A DNA stretch of 64,000 bases, taken from NCBI RefSeq assembly GCF_030815125.1, contig NZ_JAUSWH010000007.1, forward strand, positions 124,001-188,000, in the 5' to 3' direction. Made by a program: the position numbers and the translations under genes. Below the pieces are notes generated by a model. The model was not told where the DNA came from, made no database searches, and was given only the letters and a program-made list of their open reading frames with translations. The stretch is from Allorhizobium paknamense (lineage in GTDB: Bacteria > Pseudomonadota > Alphaproteobacteria > Rhizobiales > Rhizobiaceae). Positions 43,860 to 54,946 of this stretch are shown piece after piece (the stretch's first letter is position 1; each line of letters begins with the position of its first letter).

Positions 43860-44069
43860 ATGAGCATCTCGAAAGACGAGTTTTTCAAGCCGGGCAAGGT
43901 TTCCAGTGCCGCCAAGGCTGAAACCACCAATTCCATCGCCCGCCAGATCATCGCCACCGAAGACGCTCAGCGATCTTCGAAAACAGAGCGCTTGCGGCTG
44001 CTGCGTGAACAGCGTGAGACGGAAACCGTTCCTGCTCCGCCAGCCCGCAGGGGCAAGCGTGCCTCCTAA
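43860..44069 (+). CDS. Small charged protein of unknown function downstream of rpsU
   Basis: A 69-residue soluble protein with many charged residues (KDEFFKPGKVSSAAKAETTN, then SSKTERLRLLREQRETETVP) and a basic C-terminus (RRGKRAS); the middle is probably one long helix. No family is recognised. AAAGGAG lies seven bases before the ATG. It starts 16 bases after a terminator, so expression would need read-through or a promoter inside the terminator region. Confidence 0.65.
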   Translation: MSISKDEFFKPGKVSSAAKAETTNSIARQIIATEDAQRSSKTERLRLLREQRETETVPAPPARRGKRAS

Positions 44070-44208
44070 AGCAGGTTGCGGCTTATCAGCCTCATGCAAC
44101 ATGCTTTAAGTTCTTGTTTTTAACATGTCGTTATCGCAAAACCGCTCCACACTTTGGCGCGGCATGCTTTAGCGGGCTTCCATCTGAAATACGCAAACAC
44201 GAATAACG

Positions 44209-44248
44209 AGAGCATTTCAGTGTTTCCATTGGAATACTGAAATGCTCT
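44209..44248. terminator. Hairpin at the end of the sox operon
   Basis: Arms AGAGCATTTCAGT and ACTGAAATGCTCT plus inner TTCC/GGAA. The soxG stop codon overlaps its right edge. It resembles the palindrome at 51302-51340 (AGAGCGTTTCA arms). Confidence 0.6.
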
Positions 44249-44801
44249 ATTGCCCCGCGTCTGCCGCACCTTCCTCCAGCATCCCAAAGGCATAGTCCGC
44301 AAACGAGCGCCAGCACTCCACCCGGAAGGCGTCTTCGGCCTCGCGGTAGACCACGATCTCGATCTTGCCGAACACGGTGCGGGCGCATGCTCCCACCGGG
44401 AAGCTCTTGATTGACAGATCAAGCGGGCAGGCGGCATTGAGTGCGGCGGCCGCATCGGCACCCGTGATCAGAATGCCGATATTGCGGTGGGAGACGTCGG
44501 TGGCGGCGTGAACCGCGCCTGACCTGGCGCAATCCCCCATCAGATCGGCGCCATCGACATCGATGAGCAGCCATTCGTCCGGCCCGAGCCACAATGCTAG
44601 CCGTGTGCCGTTTCTGGCTGAGGTTTTCGGTTGTCGCGGAAGCTCGAGGCCCAGCGCTGCCGAAAGGGCAGGAACAGCCTCCTCACCGGCTCTCAAGTTT
44701 ACCCGGGCAGCTGGAGCAGCCACGGTGATCCGTGCCCTGGCAGTGCCGCCTTCCTTGCCGCTCAGGGCGGGCTTGCGTTCGGCGCGTGCAATCTCAGCCA
44801 T
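44247..44801 (-). CDS. soxG: Sarcosine oxidase gamma subunit
   Basis: A 184-residue subunit of heterotetrameric sarcosine oxidase. The pattern ARNGTRLALWLGPDEWLLID, GAVHAATDVSHRNIGILITG and CPLDLSIKSFPVGACARTVF is standard for SoxG, which resembles part of glycine cleavage T-protein. The start at 44801 overlaps the soxA end by 8 bp. It is last in the operon. Confidence 0.9.
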   Translation of the reverse strand: MAEIARAERKPALSGKEGGTARARITVAAPAARVNLRAGEEAVPALSAALGLELPRQPKTSARNGTRLALWLGPDEWLLIDVDGADLMGDCARSGAVHAATDVSHRNIGILITGADAAAALNAACPLDLSIKSFPVGACARTVFGKIEIVVYREAEDAFRVECWRSFADYAFGMLEEGAADAGQ

Positions 44802-47790
44802 TGATGCGGGCTCCTTCCTTGTCAAAGAACACCATCTCCGTCACTTCCACGGCAATGGTCTTGCCGGCCATCGGCACATAGAGGGTTTCGCCCATGCGGC
44901 TGCGCCCGCCCGCCACCATGGCGATGGCAATCGAACGGCCGAGATTTTCCGACCAGTAGGACGAGGTGACATGGCCCAGCATGGTCATCGGCTTCGGCTG
45001 GTTGGGATCGGCCACGATCTGTGCGCCTTCCTCCAGCACTTCCTTCGGGTCCTTGGTGAAGAGGCCGACAAGCTGCTTGCGGCCCTCCCGCACCAGATCG
45101 GGCCGCTTCAGGCCGCGAATGCCGACGAAATCGGTCTTCTTCTTCGAAACGGCCCAGCCGTAATTGGCATCATAGGGCGTCAGCGTGCCATCGGTATCCT
45201 GGCCGACAATGATATAGCCCTTTTCGGCGCGCAGTACGTGCATGGTTTCCGTGCCGTAGAGGCAGGCGCCCATGCTTTCCGCCCGTTCCCAGATGGCCTT
45301 GAAAACCGCCGGACCATAATCGGCGGGCACGTTGACTTCATAGCCGATTTCACCGGTGAAGGAGACGCGGAAGAGCCGCGTCGGCACGCCGCAGAAAGTG
45401 CCTTCCGCCACGCTCATATGCGGAAAGGCCTCGTTGGAAATGTCGATGCCGTCCACGAAGGGCTGGATGATCTCCCGTGCCTTCGGACCCTGCACCGCAA
45501 TCACCGCCCATTGCTCGGTGGTGGAGGTGAGCCACACCTTGAGTTCCGGGAATTCCGTTTGCAGATAGTCTTCCATATGCGCCAACACGCGCGGCGCACC
45601 GCCCGTGGTGGTGGTCACATGGAAGCGGTCTTCCGCCAGACGCCCGACCACGCCGTCATCGTAGATGAAGCCGTCTTCGCGGGTCATGATGCCATAGCGG
45701 CATTTGCCGGGCTTCAGCGTATCCCAAGGGTTAGTGTAGAGAAGGTTCAGGAATTTCGCCGCATCCGGACCGACGACTTCGATCTTGCCCAGCGTCGAGG
45801 CGTTGAAAATGCCTGCGACCTCGCGCACCGTCCGGCATTCGCGGTTGACGGCGGCGTGCATATCCTCGCCGGGTCGCGGATAGTACCAGGCGCGCTTCCA
45901 GTTGCCGACATCTTCGAAATCCGCGCCAAGTGCCGTTTCCAGATCATGCATCGGCGTCTTGCGCGTCGGGTCGAACAACTCGCCGCGCGAATGGTTGATC
46001 AGCGTACCGAAGGTGACAGGCGTATAGGGCGCGCGGAAGGTGGTGAGCCCCACCTCCGGAATGTCCTTGCCCAGCATTTCCGCCGCAATCGCCAGACCAT
46101 GCATGTTGGAGAGCTTGCCCTGGTCGGAGGCCATGCCATTGGTGGTGAAGCGCTTGATATGCTCGATGGAATGCATGCCCTCACGCACCGCAAGGCGGAT
46201 GTCCTTGGCACAGACATCGTGCTGGAAGTCGATGAAGGCTTTTACCGCCGTATCGCGGCCAGCCCCTTCGGCAGCGCCGATCATGCCGCCGGTCCAGGCA
46301 TGGGCATTCTTGCCCGTGGGCTGGCTGCCGCTTGCACCGCCTGCACCCGCCTCTTGCGCCAGCCGTGAGCCCGCCGCATGGGCTTCGGTGAGCAGGGCTT
46401 CCATATCGTCCGTGCCGTTGCAGGCGCCGATGCAGATACCATCCTGCGCATAAATATGTGGCAGGAAGCGCTGCGTGGCGGCGTCGAATGTCAGCTTGCC
46501 GCGCGATTGCGAGAAGAGATGCACCGACGGCGTCCAGCCGGAGGACATGATCAGGGCATCCACCTCGATCTTGCGCTTGGAGCCGCTGCCGCCATTCCTT
46601 TGCACGGTGACCGACTTGACTCGCAACCGGCCTGCCGTGTCCACCACGCCATGGCCGGTCAGCACTTCGATGCCGAGTGCGCGTGCGGCGGCCAGCACGG
46701 TTTCGCCCGGCTTTTCCCGGCAATCGACAATCACGGGAATGGTGACGCCCGCCTTCTTGAGATCGATGGCCGCTTCATAGGCGCTGTCATGGGCGGTATA
46801 GACGGCAACCTTCGCGCCGACAGCCACACCATAATGGTTGAGATAGGTGCGCGCCGCAGAGGCGAGCATAATGCCGGGACGATCGTTATTGGCAAAGACC
46901 ATGTGGCGCTCGATGGCGCCTGTGGCCATCACCACCTTCTTTGCCCGCACCTGCCAGAGGCGCTCACGCGGGGCCCCCTTCAGCGGCTTTGCCAGGTGGT
47001 CGGTCACCCGCTCGGCCAGCGCCACGAAGTTGTGGTTGTAATAGCCGAAGGCCGTCGTGCGGGTGAGCAGCGTCACATTGGCCATGGCCTTCAGCTTTTC
47101 AGCGGTGGCCTGCGCCCAGTCATAGCCGCTCTTGCCGTCGATGATGGCGCCCGTGTCGTAGCGGAACGCGCCGCCCACGGTCGGGTTTTCATCGACAAGG
47201 AAAACGCTGGCGCCGGTCTCCGCCGCAGCCAGTGCCGCCGTCAGTCCGGCCACGCCCGCACCCACCACCATCACATCGCAGTGGGCATAGCGGTTGGCGT
47301 AATGATCGCCATCGCTTTCATCGGGTGCAACGCCGAGACCGGCGGCCCGGCGGATCATCGGCTCGTAAATCTTGTGCCAAAAGCTCTTCGGCCACATGAA
47401 GGTCTTGTAGTAGAAACCGGCGGCGAAGAAGGGCGACAGCAGATCGTTGACCGCCCCAAAATCCAGCGAGATCGACGGCCAGCGGTTCTGCGTGGAAATC
47501 TTCATCCCATCGAACACATCCTGCACGGTGGCCCGTACATTCGGCTGGCGGCGGGAGGGATCGCGGGAGACATCCAGAAGCGCGTTCGGCTCTTCCGGCC
47601 CGGCGGTCAGGATACCGCGCGGACGGTGATATTTGAACGACCGGCCGGCAAGATGGATGCCGTTGGCGATCAGTGCCGAAGCCACCGTGTCGCCTTCCAG
47701 CGCCGTCAGAATGCGGCCATCGAAGGTGAAGCGGGCCGTTCTGGCGGGCGTGAGGCGGCCGAAGCCTGGAATGCGATTGGCGCCGCTCAT
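44794..47790 (-). CDS. soxA: Sarcosine oxidase alpha subunit
   Basis: A 998-residue protein, the usual length. The N-terminal domain (RFTFDGRILTALEGDTVASA) is the ferredoxin-like part, the Rossmann motif VVGAGVAGLTAALAAAE (about residues 175-191) binds the dinucleotide, and the C-terminal ~400 residues form a T-protein-like folate-binding domain (GKIEVVGPDAAKFLNLLYTN, VGQDTDGTLTPYDANYGW). With SoxB, D and G it oxidises sarcosine to glycine and transfers the one-carbon unit to tetrahydrofolate. Its start overlaps the soxD stop by four bases. Confidence 0.95.
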   Translation of the reverse strand: MSGANRIPGFGRLTPARTARFTFDGRILTALEGDTVASALIANGIHLAGRSFKYHRPRGILTAGPEEPNALLDVSRDPSRRQPNVRATVQDVFDGMKISTQNRWPSISLDFGAVNDLLSPFFAAGFYYKTFMWPKSFWHKIYEPMIRRAAGLGVAPDESDGDHYANRYAHCDVMVVGAGVAGLTAALAAAETGASVFLVDENPTVGGAFRYDTGAIIDGKSGYDWAQATAEKLKAMANVTLLTRTTAFGYYNHNFVALAERVTDHLAKPLKGAPRERLWQVRAKKVVMATGAIERHMVFANNDRPGIMLASAARTYLNHYGVAVGAKVAVYTAHDSAYEAAIDLKKAGVTIPVIVDCREKPGETVLAAARALGIEVLTGHGVVDTAGRLRVKSVTVQRNGGSGSKRKIEVDALIMSSGWTPSVHLFSQSRGKLTFDAATQRFLPHIYAQDGICIGACNGTDDMEALLTEAHAAGSRLAQEAGAGGASGSQPTGKNAHAWTGGMIGAAEGAGRDTAVKAFIDFQHDVCAKDIRLAVREGMHSIEHIKRFTTNGMASDQGKLSNMHGLAIAAEMLGKDIPEVGLTTFRAPYTPVTFGTLINHSRGELFDPTRKTPMHDLETALGADFEDVGNWKRAWYYPRPGEDMHAAVNRECRTVREVAGIFNASTLGKIEVVGPDAAKFLNLLYTNPWDTLKPGKCRYGIMTREDGFIYDDGVVGRLAEDRFHVTTTTGGAPRVLAHMEDYLQTEFPELKVWLTSTTEQWAVIAVQGPKAREIIQPFVDGIDISNEAFPHMSVAEGTFCGVPTRLFRVSFTGEIGYEVNVPADYGPAVFKAIWERAESMGACLYGTETMHVLRAEKGYIIVGQDTDGTLTPYDANYGWAVSKKKTDFVGIRGLKRPDLVREGRKQLVGLFTKDPKEVLEEGAQIVADPNQPKPMTMLGHVTSSYWSENLGRSIAIAMVAGGRSRMGETLYVPMAGKTIAVEVTEMVFFDKEGARING

Positions 47791-48107
47791 TCGGCAGCTC
47801 CCTTGGTTTCAGAGGGATTGGGAAGGGCATCGAGATCGGGCTTGGGTTCGCCTGCCTTGTAGGAGAGGAGGAACCTGTCGCTCACCGTATCGCGCACGGC
47901 ATTGAAGAAGCGGCCACAGCCATGAATATGCCGCCAGCGCTCGAAGATGATGCCCTTGGGATTGTCGCGGAAGAAGAAGTAATCGGCAAATTCCTGGTCG
48001 GAAATCTCGGCGATATTCGTCGGGCGGGCAATGTGGGCTTCGCCTGCGGCGCGGAACTCAAGTTCCGAACGCTCTTCATTGCAATAGGGACATTTGATCA
48101 GAAACAT
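47787..48107 (-). CDS. soxD: Sarcosine oxidase delta subunit
   Basis: A 106-residue zinc-binding subunit. The zinc site is CPYC (residues 6-9) with later His/Cys in RHIHGCGRFF, and FRDNPKGIIFERWRH is typical of the family. It lies 16 bp after soxB and overlaps soxA at ATGA. Confidence 0.93.
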   Translation of the reverse strand: MFLIKCPYCNEERSELEFRAAGEAHIARPTNIAEISDQEFADYFFFRDNPKGIIFERWRHIHGCGRFFNAVRDTVSDRFLLSYKAGEPKPDLDALPNPSETKGAAE

Positions 48108-48123
48108 CGGTCATTTCTCCCTG

Positions 48124-49377
48124 TCAATGCGCCACGGCCGCGGCAGCAGCCTCGTCGATCAGACGGCCCGTGGTGAAGCGGTCGAGTGTCAGCCCCTTGG
48201 CCAGCGCGTGCGGCTCGCCCCTGGCAATGAGGTGGGCGAAGAGATGGGCGGAGCCCGGCGTCGCCTTGAAACCGCCCGTTCCCCAGCCGGCATTGACGAA
48301 GAGGTTCGGTACCGGCGTCACGCTTTGGATCGGCGACCGGTCCGGTGTGTTGTCGGTAATGCCGCCCCATTGGCGCATCATCTTCACACGGCGGAAGATC
48401 GGGAAAAGCTCGCAGATCGCGTCCAGCGTATGGGTGATGATCTGCAAGCCTCCGGTCTGCGAGAAGGAGTTATACTGGTCGGTGCCAGCCCCGATCACCA
48501 GCTCGCCCTTGTCCGATTGTGAAATATAGGCATGCACTGTGTTGGACATGACCACGCAGGGGAAGATCGGCTTCAGCGGCTCGGAGACCAGCGCCTGCAA
48601 GGGATTGGACTGGAGGGGCAGACGCACGCCCGCCATGCCCATGACCAGCGAATTGTGCCCGGAGGCGGAGACCCCGATCTTCTTTGCGCCGATAAAGCCC
48701 TTGGAGGTTTCCACCCCGGTCACTTCGCCATTGGCTCCACGGCGGATGGCGGTCACCTCGCAATTCTGGATGATGTGGACGCCACGATCCGAGGCGGCGC
48801 GCGCATAGCCCCAGGCCACGGCATCGTGACGGGCGGTGCCGCCGCGCCGCTGGAGGGCGGCGCCATTGATCGGATAGCGGGCGGTCTTGGAGATATCGAG
48901 CGGCGGACAGTAGGCTTTGGCCTGTTCGGGCGTCAGCCACTCATTGTCGATGCCATAGAGCGAGTTGGCATAAACGTGGCGTTTGAAGCTCTGCTGGTCG
49001 TGGATGTTGTGCGAGAGCATCATCACGCCGCGCGGCGAATACATGACATTGTAATTGAGATCCTGACTCAAGCCTTCCCACAGCTTGAGCGAATGCTCAT
49101 ACATGTCCATGCTCTCTTCATAGAGATAGTTGGAGCGGATGATGGTGGTGTTGCGTCCGGTATTGCCGCCGCCGATCCAGCCCTTTTCGATCACGGCGAC
49201 ATTGGTGATGCCGTGTTCCTTGGCCAGGTAATAGGCCGCGCCCAGCCCGTGCCCGCCACCGCCGATGATGATCACATCATAGGATTTCAGGGGCTCCGGC
49301 GAGGCCCAATGGGCGCCCCAGCCCTTGTGGGCACGCATGGCTTCCCGCGCCACGGCAAAAATCGAATATTTGCGCAT
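48124..49377 (-). CDS. soxB: Sarcosine oxidase beta subunit
   Basis: A 417-residue flavoprotein. The FAD-binding Rossmann loop is DVIIIGGGGHGLGAAYYLAK (about residues 33-52), followed by GWIGGGNTGRNTTIIRSNYL. The C-terminal AGWGTGGFKATPGSAHLFAH closes the flavin site. It catalyses the oxidative demethylation of sarcosine. The ATG at 49377 is chosen over one two codons upstream because AAGGAG lies nine bases away. First gene of soxBDAG; the neighbouring folate or glycine genes seen with it in many rhizobia are absent here. Confidence 0.94.
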   Translation of the reverse strand: MRKYSIFAVAREAMRAHKGWGAHWASPEPLKSYDVIIIGGGGHGLGAAYYLAKEHGITNVAVIEKGWIGGGNTGRNTTIIRSNYLYEESMDMYEHSLKLWEGLSQDLNYNVMYSPRGVMMLSHNIHDQQSFKRHVYANSLYGIDNEWLTPEQAKAYCPPLDISKTARYPINGAALQRRGGTARHDAVAWGYARAASDRGVHIIQNCEVTAIRRGANGEVTGVETSKGFIGAKKIGVSASGHNSLVMGMAGVRLPLQSNPLQALVSEPLKPIFPCVVMSNTVHAYISQSDKGELVIGAGTDQYNSFSQTGGLQIITHTLDAICELFPIFRRVKMMRQWGGITDNTPDRSPIQSVTPVPNLFVNAGWGTGGFKATPGSAHLFAHLIARGEPHALAKGLTLDRFTTGRLIDEAAAAAVAH

Positions 49378-49395
49378 CCGCATCCGCTCCTTGGA

Positions 49396-49417
49396 TGGCG
49401 CACGGGTTAGTGCGCCA
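49396..49417. promoter_or_regulatory. Inverted repeat in the soxB upstream region
   Basis: Arms TGGCGCAC and GTGCGCCA with loop GGGTTA, 18 bp upstream of the soxB ATG, so within the transcribed leader or the promoter. It could be an operator or a leader hairpin. The remainder of the gap to the S21 gene (to 49690) shows no gene. Confidence 0.4.
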
Positions 49418-49690
49418 CTTTGATCAATGTTAGCTCTTGCAGAACCTCGTATCGCATGAGCCCTTTTTTGCGACACGACGGTATCCCCGTTTCGACACGG
49501 AGGAAATATCGAACGGCGGATGGTTTTTTCCAGTCACCGAACGCTCGCATGTCTGGACTTCGCTGTGGGCTTCTGTTAAGAGCCCTCCCTAATCGCATGG
49601 TCGAGAGGCCAAGCGGATGATTATTTTTGTTCCGCCGTCTGCTCGGCTCCGGCGGATTTGAACCACAAAACCAAAGGAACGGGATTCGAC

Positions 49691-49921
49691 GTGCAGGTAC
49701 TTGTCCGCGATAACAACGTTGATCAGGCGCTCCGCGCCCTGAAGAAGAAGATGCAGCGCGAAGGCATCTTCCGTGAAATGAAAATGCGTGACTATTATGA
49801 AAAGCCGTCGCAGAAGCGTGCGCGTGAAAAGGCTGAGGCTGTTCGCCGCGTTCGCAAGCTCGCTCGTAAGCGCATGCAGCGCGAAGGCCTGATCGCAGGT
49901 CCGGCCCGTCCCGCACGTTGA
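49691..49921 (+). CDS. rpsU: 30S ribosomal protein S21, paralogue 2
   Basis: A 76-residue S21 ([20 protein letters not shown], then [20 protein letters not shown]). It starts with GTG. It differs from the copy at 43509 in the central and C-terminal parts (IAGPARPAR versus [12 protein letters not shown]). AAAGGAAC-like sequence lies ahead of the start. It is a single-gene unit with its own terminator. Confidence 0.92.
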   Translation: MQVLVRDNNVDQALRALKKKMQREGIFREMKMRDYYEKPSQKRAREKAEAVRRVRKLARKRMQREGLIAGPARPAR

Positions 49922-50006
49922 TTGGACCGGCGGAAAATAATTGCATTTTCCGCGATCCTGATGCGCGTCAAAAAAAGGGCCGCTTTCCGGCGCTTGACCA
50001 GATATG

Positions 50007-50039
50007 AAGCGGCGGCGACATGTTCGCAGCCGCTTTTTC
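50007..50039 (+). terminator. Intrinsic terminator after rpsU copy 2
   Basis: AAGCGGC/GCCGCTT stem around a 15-base loop, then TTTTC. Confidence 0.75.
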
Positions 50040-50074
50040 TTTGCTTGAAGGTTACGCCTGACGTCGAGGGATCT

Positions 50075-50180
50075 ACAGCGCCGTGCGCCATACATGGCGC
50101 ACAAAGGTTCGCTGGTGCACTTTAAATCTGCTGCATAATTTTATCCTTAAATCCACTCCGATTTAAGGAATTATGCAGTA
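50075..50180 (+). repeat. RIME-like mosaic element, copy 3
   Basis: Nearly identical to 4295-4400, differing at a few positions (TACATGG for TATATGG, GGTGCAC for GTAACGC). It fills much of the 444-bp gap before the TPR lipoprotein gene. Confidence 0.78.
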
Positions 50181-50365
50181 GAGCGCCGGACCGAAACGTC
50201 GGCACCGGTGGCGGAGCGTAAAAAACTGTGGGTGTCTGGCACGAGATGTCGTGCCGTGGTCGATGGTTGTTGAAAACAACTTTATAGAACCTTTAACCCT
50301 GTGCTGCGTTGGTGGGCATCCTGCCGAAGCATCATCGGCGTTATGAAGACAGGCGGAACGAAAGC

Positions 50366-51238
50366 ATGGCGAAGAAAGCTGAGATGTCCTTGTGCTCCGG
50401 GGAGCGGCGGATACTGGTGGTAAAGCGGGGACTGTACGCCCTTGGCATCGCGTCAATGCTGGCTGTCGCGGGTTGCCAGTCCACCAACCAGACGGCGGAC
50501 ATGATCAGCATCGAGAAGGAGCAGGGGTCGCGCGAAAACATCGACTCGCTTTCTTCCGTCATCGCCGCAAACCCCAACGATCCGAACGCCTATAACGTTC
50601 GCGGTTCGGCCTATGGCCGCGCCGGTGAATTCACCAAGGCGGTCGCGGATTTCAACAGGGCGCTGCAGCTCAATCCGAATTTCTATCAGGCCTATGCCAA
50701 CCGCGCACTGGTCTATCGCAATATGGGCAAGCCTGTGGAAGCCGCCAATGACTATACGGCGGCCCTCAAGCTCAATCCCAATTACGACATTGCCTATATC
50801 GGCCGTGGCAATATCTACCGTCAGGCGGGCCGGGTGGACGAGGCCTTCCAGGATTTCAACCGCGCCATCGAACTCGACACCACCGATGGCCGCGCCTATC
50901 ACAATCGCGGCCTGATCTATCAGCTGCGCGGCCAGCACGATAAGGCGATTGATGATTTCTCCAAGGCCATCTCGCTGTCGCCCAGCGCGCCTGAGCCCTA
51001 TAATGGCCGGGGTGTGAGCTATCTGGCGCTCAACGACGATGAAAATGCCTTCGCCGATTTCAATCATGCCATTGAACTCAACCCGAAGCTGGCCGAAAGC
51101 TGGGCCAATCAAGCGCTGGTCTATGAGCGCAAGGGCGACAAGGTCAAGGCGGCCAAGTCCTACCAGCACGCCGTCAATCTCGATCCGAAATACCAGCCCG
51201 CCCGCGATGGCCTGAACCGCACACGCGGTGCGTCATAA
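50366..51238 (+). CDS. TPR-repeat lipoprotein
   Basis: A 290-residue protein with a lipoprotein signal: hydrophobic GLYALGIASMLAVAGCQS with lipobox AVAGC (Cys at about residue 37). Six or so tetratricopeptide repeats follow, each with the usual A/G spacing (for example NAYNVRGSAYGRAGEFTKAV and RAYHNRGLIYQLRGQHDKAI). It resembles NlpI-like outer-membrane TPR lipoproteins that organise peptidoglycan or secretion machinery. The start at 50366 gives a long n-region; ATG 50384 is an alternative. Confidence 0.87.
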   Translation: MAKKAEMSLCSGERRILVVKRGLYALGIASMLAVAGCQSTNQTADMISIEKEQGSRENIDSLSSVIAANPNDPNAYNVRGSAYGRAGEFTKAVADFNRALQLNPNFYQAYANRALVYRNMGKPVEAANDYTAALKLNPNYDIAYIGRGNIYRQAGRVDEAFQDFNRAIELDTTDGRAYHNRGLIYQLRGQHDKAIDDFSKAISLSPSAPEPYNGRGVSYLALNDDENAFADFNHAIELNPKLAESWANQALVYERKGDKVKAAKSYQHAVNLDPKYQPARDGLNRTRGAS

Positions 51239-51239
51239 G

Positions 51240-51285
51240 GCATTGTCCCGAGAAAAGTGTGTAGCGGTTTTCCGTCCGGAAATGC
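51240..51285 (+). repeat. CCGGAAATGC-type palindromic repeat
   Basis: GCATTGTCCCGAGAAAAGTG through TTTTCCGTCCGGAAATGC; the same element as 63024-63070, and inverted at 16993-17039. Confidence 0.65.
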
Positions 51286-51301
51286 GTAAAAACAAAGAGT
51301 T

Positions 51302-51340
51302 AGAGCGTTTCAATGTTTCCGTGAAACAATGAAACGCTCT
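51302..51340. terminator. Bidirectional hairpin between the TPR gene and glgX
   Basis: AGAGCGTTTCAATGTTTC/GAAACAATGAAACGCTCT with one mismatch, between two convergent genes. The arms are like those of 44209-44248. Confidence 0.7.
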
Positions 51341-51351
51341 AACGGCTGCGA

Positions 51352-53286
51352 TCAGTCAGCCGCCGTTAGAATGGTGACGCTGCGGGCCGGGCATCGTACG
51401 GGCGACAATTGCGTTTCGCCGTCCAAAACCTTCCACCCTTTCTCTCCCGGCAGCGGCATCTCCAGCGCCTCATGGCCGCGATTGAAGATGATGGCGAGCT
51501 GCGGGCCGGTTTCACCGTTGAGCACCATGCCGAGCGCCGTGGCGGACGGATTTTCCCAATCCTCCACCGTCATGGGTTGGCCTGCTGCATTCAGCCATGT
51601 CACATCGCCCTTGCCGCTGAAAAAGTGCTGGTCCCGCAGCGACGCGCAGCTTTTGCGTAGCGCCGAGAGCTTTGCCGTCAGCCTTATCAGGTCCTCATCC
51701 CATGCCTGCCAATCCACCCAGGTCATCGCATTGTCCTGGGCATAGGCATTGTTATTGCCCTGCTGGCTGCGGCCCCCTTCATCGCCTGCGGTCAGCATGA
51801 TGCTGCCCCGGCTGACGAACAGGGTGGATATGAGGGCGGCAAGATCGGCCTTGCGGGCGGCCAGCACGGCAGGATCGTGGCTTTCGCCTTCGACACCATT
51901 GTTCCAGGAGTGGTTGTCGTTATGGCCGTCGCGATTGTCTTCGCCATTGGCCTCATTATGCTTGAAGGCATAGGCGGTGAGGTCCGCGAGCGTAAACCCG
52001 TCATGGGCGGCAATGAAATTCACACTGCGGGTCTGGTCCTCGCCATTGCGCCCGAAAAGATCGGAAGACCCGGCAAGGGCGGTGGCAAAGGCGCCGGTCA
52101 TGCCGGCATCGCCCCGCCAATAGCGGCGGATCGTGTCGCGGGCGCGGTCGTTCCACTCCAGAAAGGGGGGTGGAAAATTGCCGAGCTGATAGCCGCCGGG
52201 ACCGATATCCCAGGGTTCGGCAATCATGACCCGGTCCTGCAACAGATCGTCGGAGAGCAGGGCTGTCAGCGTTTCGCCCCGTGGCTCGAAACCTTGCGAC
52301 GTGCGTCCGAGAATGGGTGCTAGGTCGAAGCGGAACCCGTCCACCCCTGCCGAAGCTGTGAAATGCCGGAGCGTGTCGAGGATCAGCCGCCGCATCTGCG
52401 GATGGTCGCAGGCCAGCGTATTGCCGCAGCCGGTGTGGTTCACCAGCGTGGCAGGATCGCCCTCCACATGCCGGTAATAGCTGAGATTGTCGATACCGCG
52501 CATGGAGAGCGTCGTGCCATACCGGTCGCTTTCGCCGCTATGATTGAAGACGAGATCGAGAATGACGCCGATGCCAGCGTCTCTGAGCGCTGCCACCGTG
52601 CGGCGCAGTTCCGGAACCCCGCCGGGGCAAAGACGCGGATCGAGCGCCATCAGCGCCACCGGATTGTAGCCCCAGCTGTTGGAAAGTCCGAGCGGCGGCA
52701 GGTGCCGCTCATCGATCCAGGCGGTGATCGGCATGAGTTCTACGGCATCGACACCCAGCCGCTTGAGATGGGCAATGACCGCCGGATGGGAAAGCGCCGC
52801 CACCGTACCGCGTTGGGCCTCCGGCACCTGCGGATGCAGCCGGGTAAAGCCGCGCACGGAAATCTCATAGATCAGGCCGCCGGGAGTGAAGAGGGGAGGC
52901 TGCTGCTCGGCCTGGAGTGTACGCGTGACGATCGCCTTCGGCACGAGATCGGCTGTCTCCTCGCCGAACTGCGTGAGGCGAGGGTCGTGCCGAAAGGGGC
53001 GGTCGAGTTCTATCGCATAGGGATCGACCAGCAGCTTGGCGGGGTCGAACCACAGACCACGGTCGGGATCATAAGGCCCATAGGCCCTGTAGCCATACCG
53101 GTCTCCGGCTTTGACGCCGTCTACGAAAAGGCGATGCAGATCGCCGTCCCGGTTCATCCTCAGGCGGCGGAGTTCACGATGGCCCCTTGCATCGAACAGG
53201 CAAAGCTCCACCTGCTCGGCATGGTGGGACCAGAGCGAAAATTCCGCTCCGGCCTCCGTGAGGATCACGCCGCCGCCCGTTGTCAT
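51352..53286 (-). CDS. glgX: Glycogen debranching enzyme GlgX
   Basis: A 644-residue GH13 isoamylase-type enzyme that removes short branches left by the phosphorylase. An N-terminal CBM48 region (GAEFSLWSHHAEQVELCLFD) precedes the barrel, with the catalytic Asp in GFRFDLAPILGR, the Glu in MIAEPWDIGPGGYQLG and the transition-state Asp region FIAAHDGFTLADL. It is slightly shorter than E. coli GlgX (~657). It is last in the glycogen operon, 25 bp after pgm. Confidence 0.93.
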   Translation of the reverse strand: MTTGGGVILTEAGAEFSLWSHHAEQVELCLFDARGHRELRRLRMNRDGDLHRLFVDGVKAGDRYGYRAYGPYDPDRGLWFDPAKLLVDPYAIELDRPFRHDPRLTQFGEETADLVPKAIVTRTLQAEQQPPLFTPGGLIYEISVRGFTRLHPQVPEAQRGTVAALSHPAVIAHLKRLGVDAVELMPITAWIDERHLPPLGLSNSWGYNPVALMALDPRLCPGGVPELRRTVAALRDAGIGVILDLVFNHSGESDRYGTTLSMRGIDNLSYYRHVEGDPATLVNHTGCGNTLACDHPQMRRLILDTLRHFTASAGVDGFRFDLAPILGRTSQGFEPRGETLTALLSDDLLQDRVMIAEPWDIGPGGYQLGNFPPPFLEWNDRARDTIRRYWRGDAGMTGAFATALAGSSDLFGRNGEDQTRSVNFIAAHDGFTLADLTAYAFKHNEANGEDNRDGHNDNHSWNNGVEGESHDPAVLAARKADLAALISTLFVSRGSIMLTAGDEGGRSQQGNNNAYAQDNAMTWVDWQAWDEDLIRLTAKLSALRKSCASLRDQHFFSGKGDVTWLNAAGQPMTVEDWENPSATALGMVLNGETGPQLAIIFNRGHEALEMPLPGEKGWKVLDGETQLSPVRCPARSVTILTAAD

Positions 53287-53311
53287 AGGGCCATCAGGTA
53301 TGGGGGGACCA

Positions 53312-54946
<1,635 letters not shown>

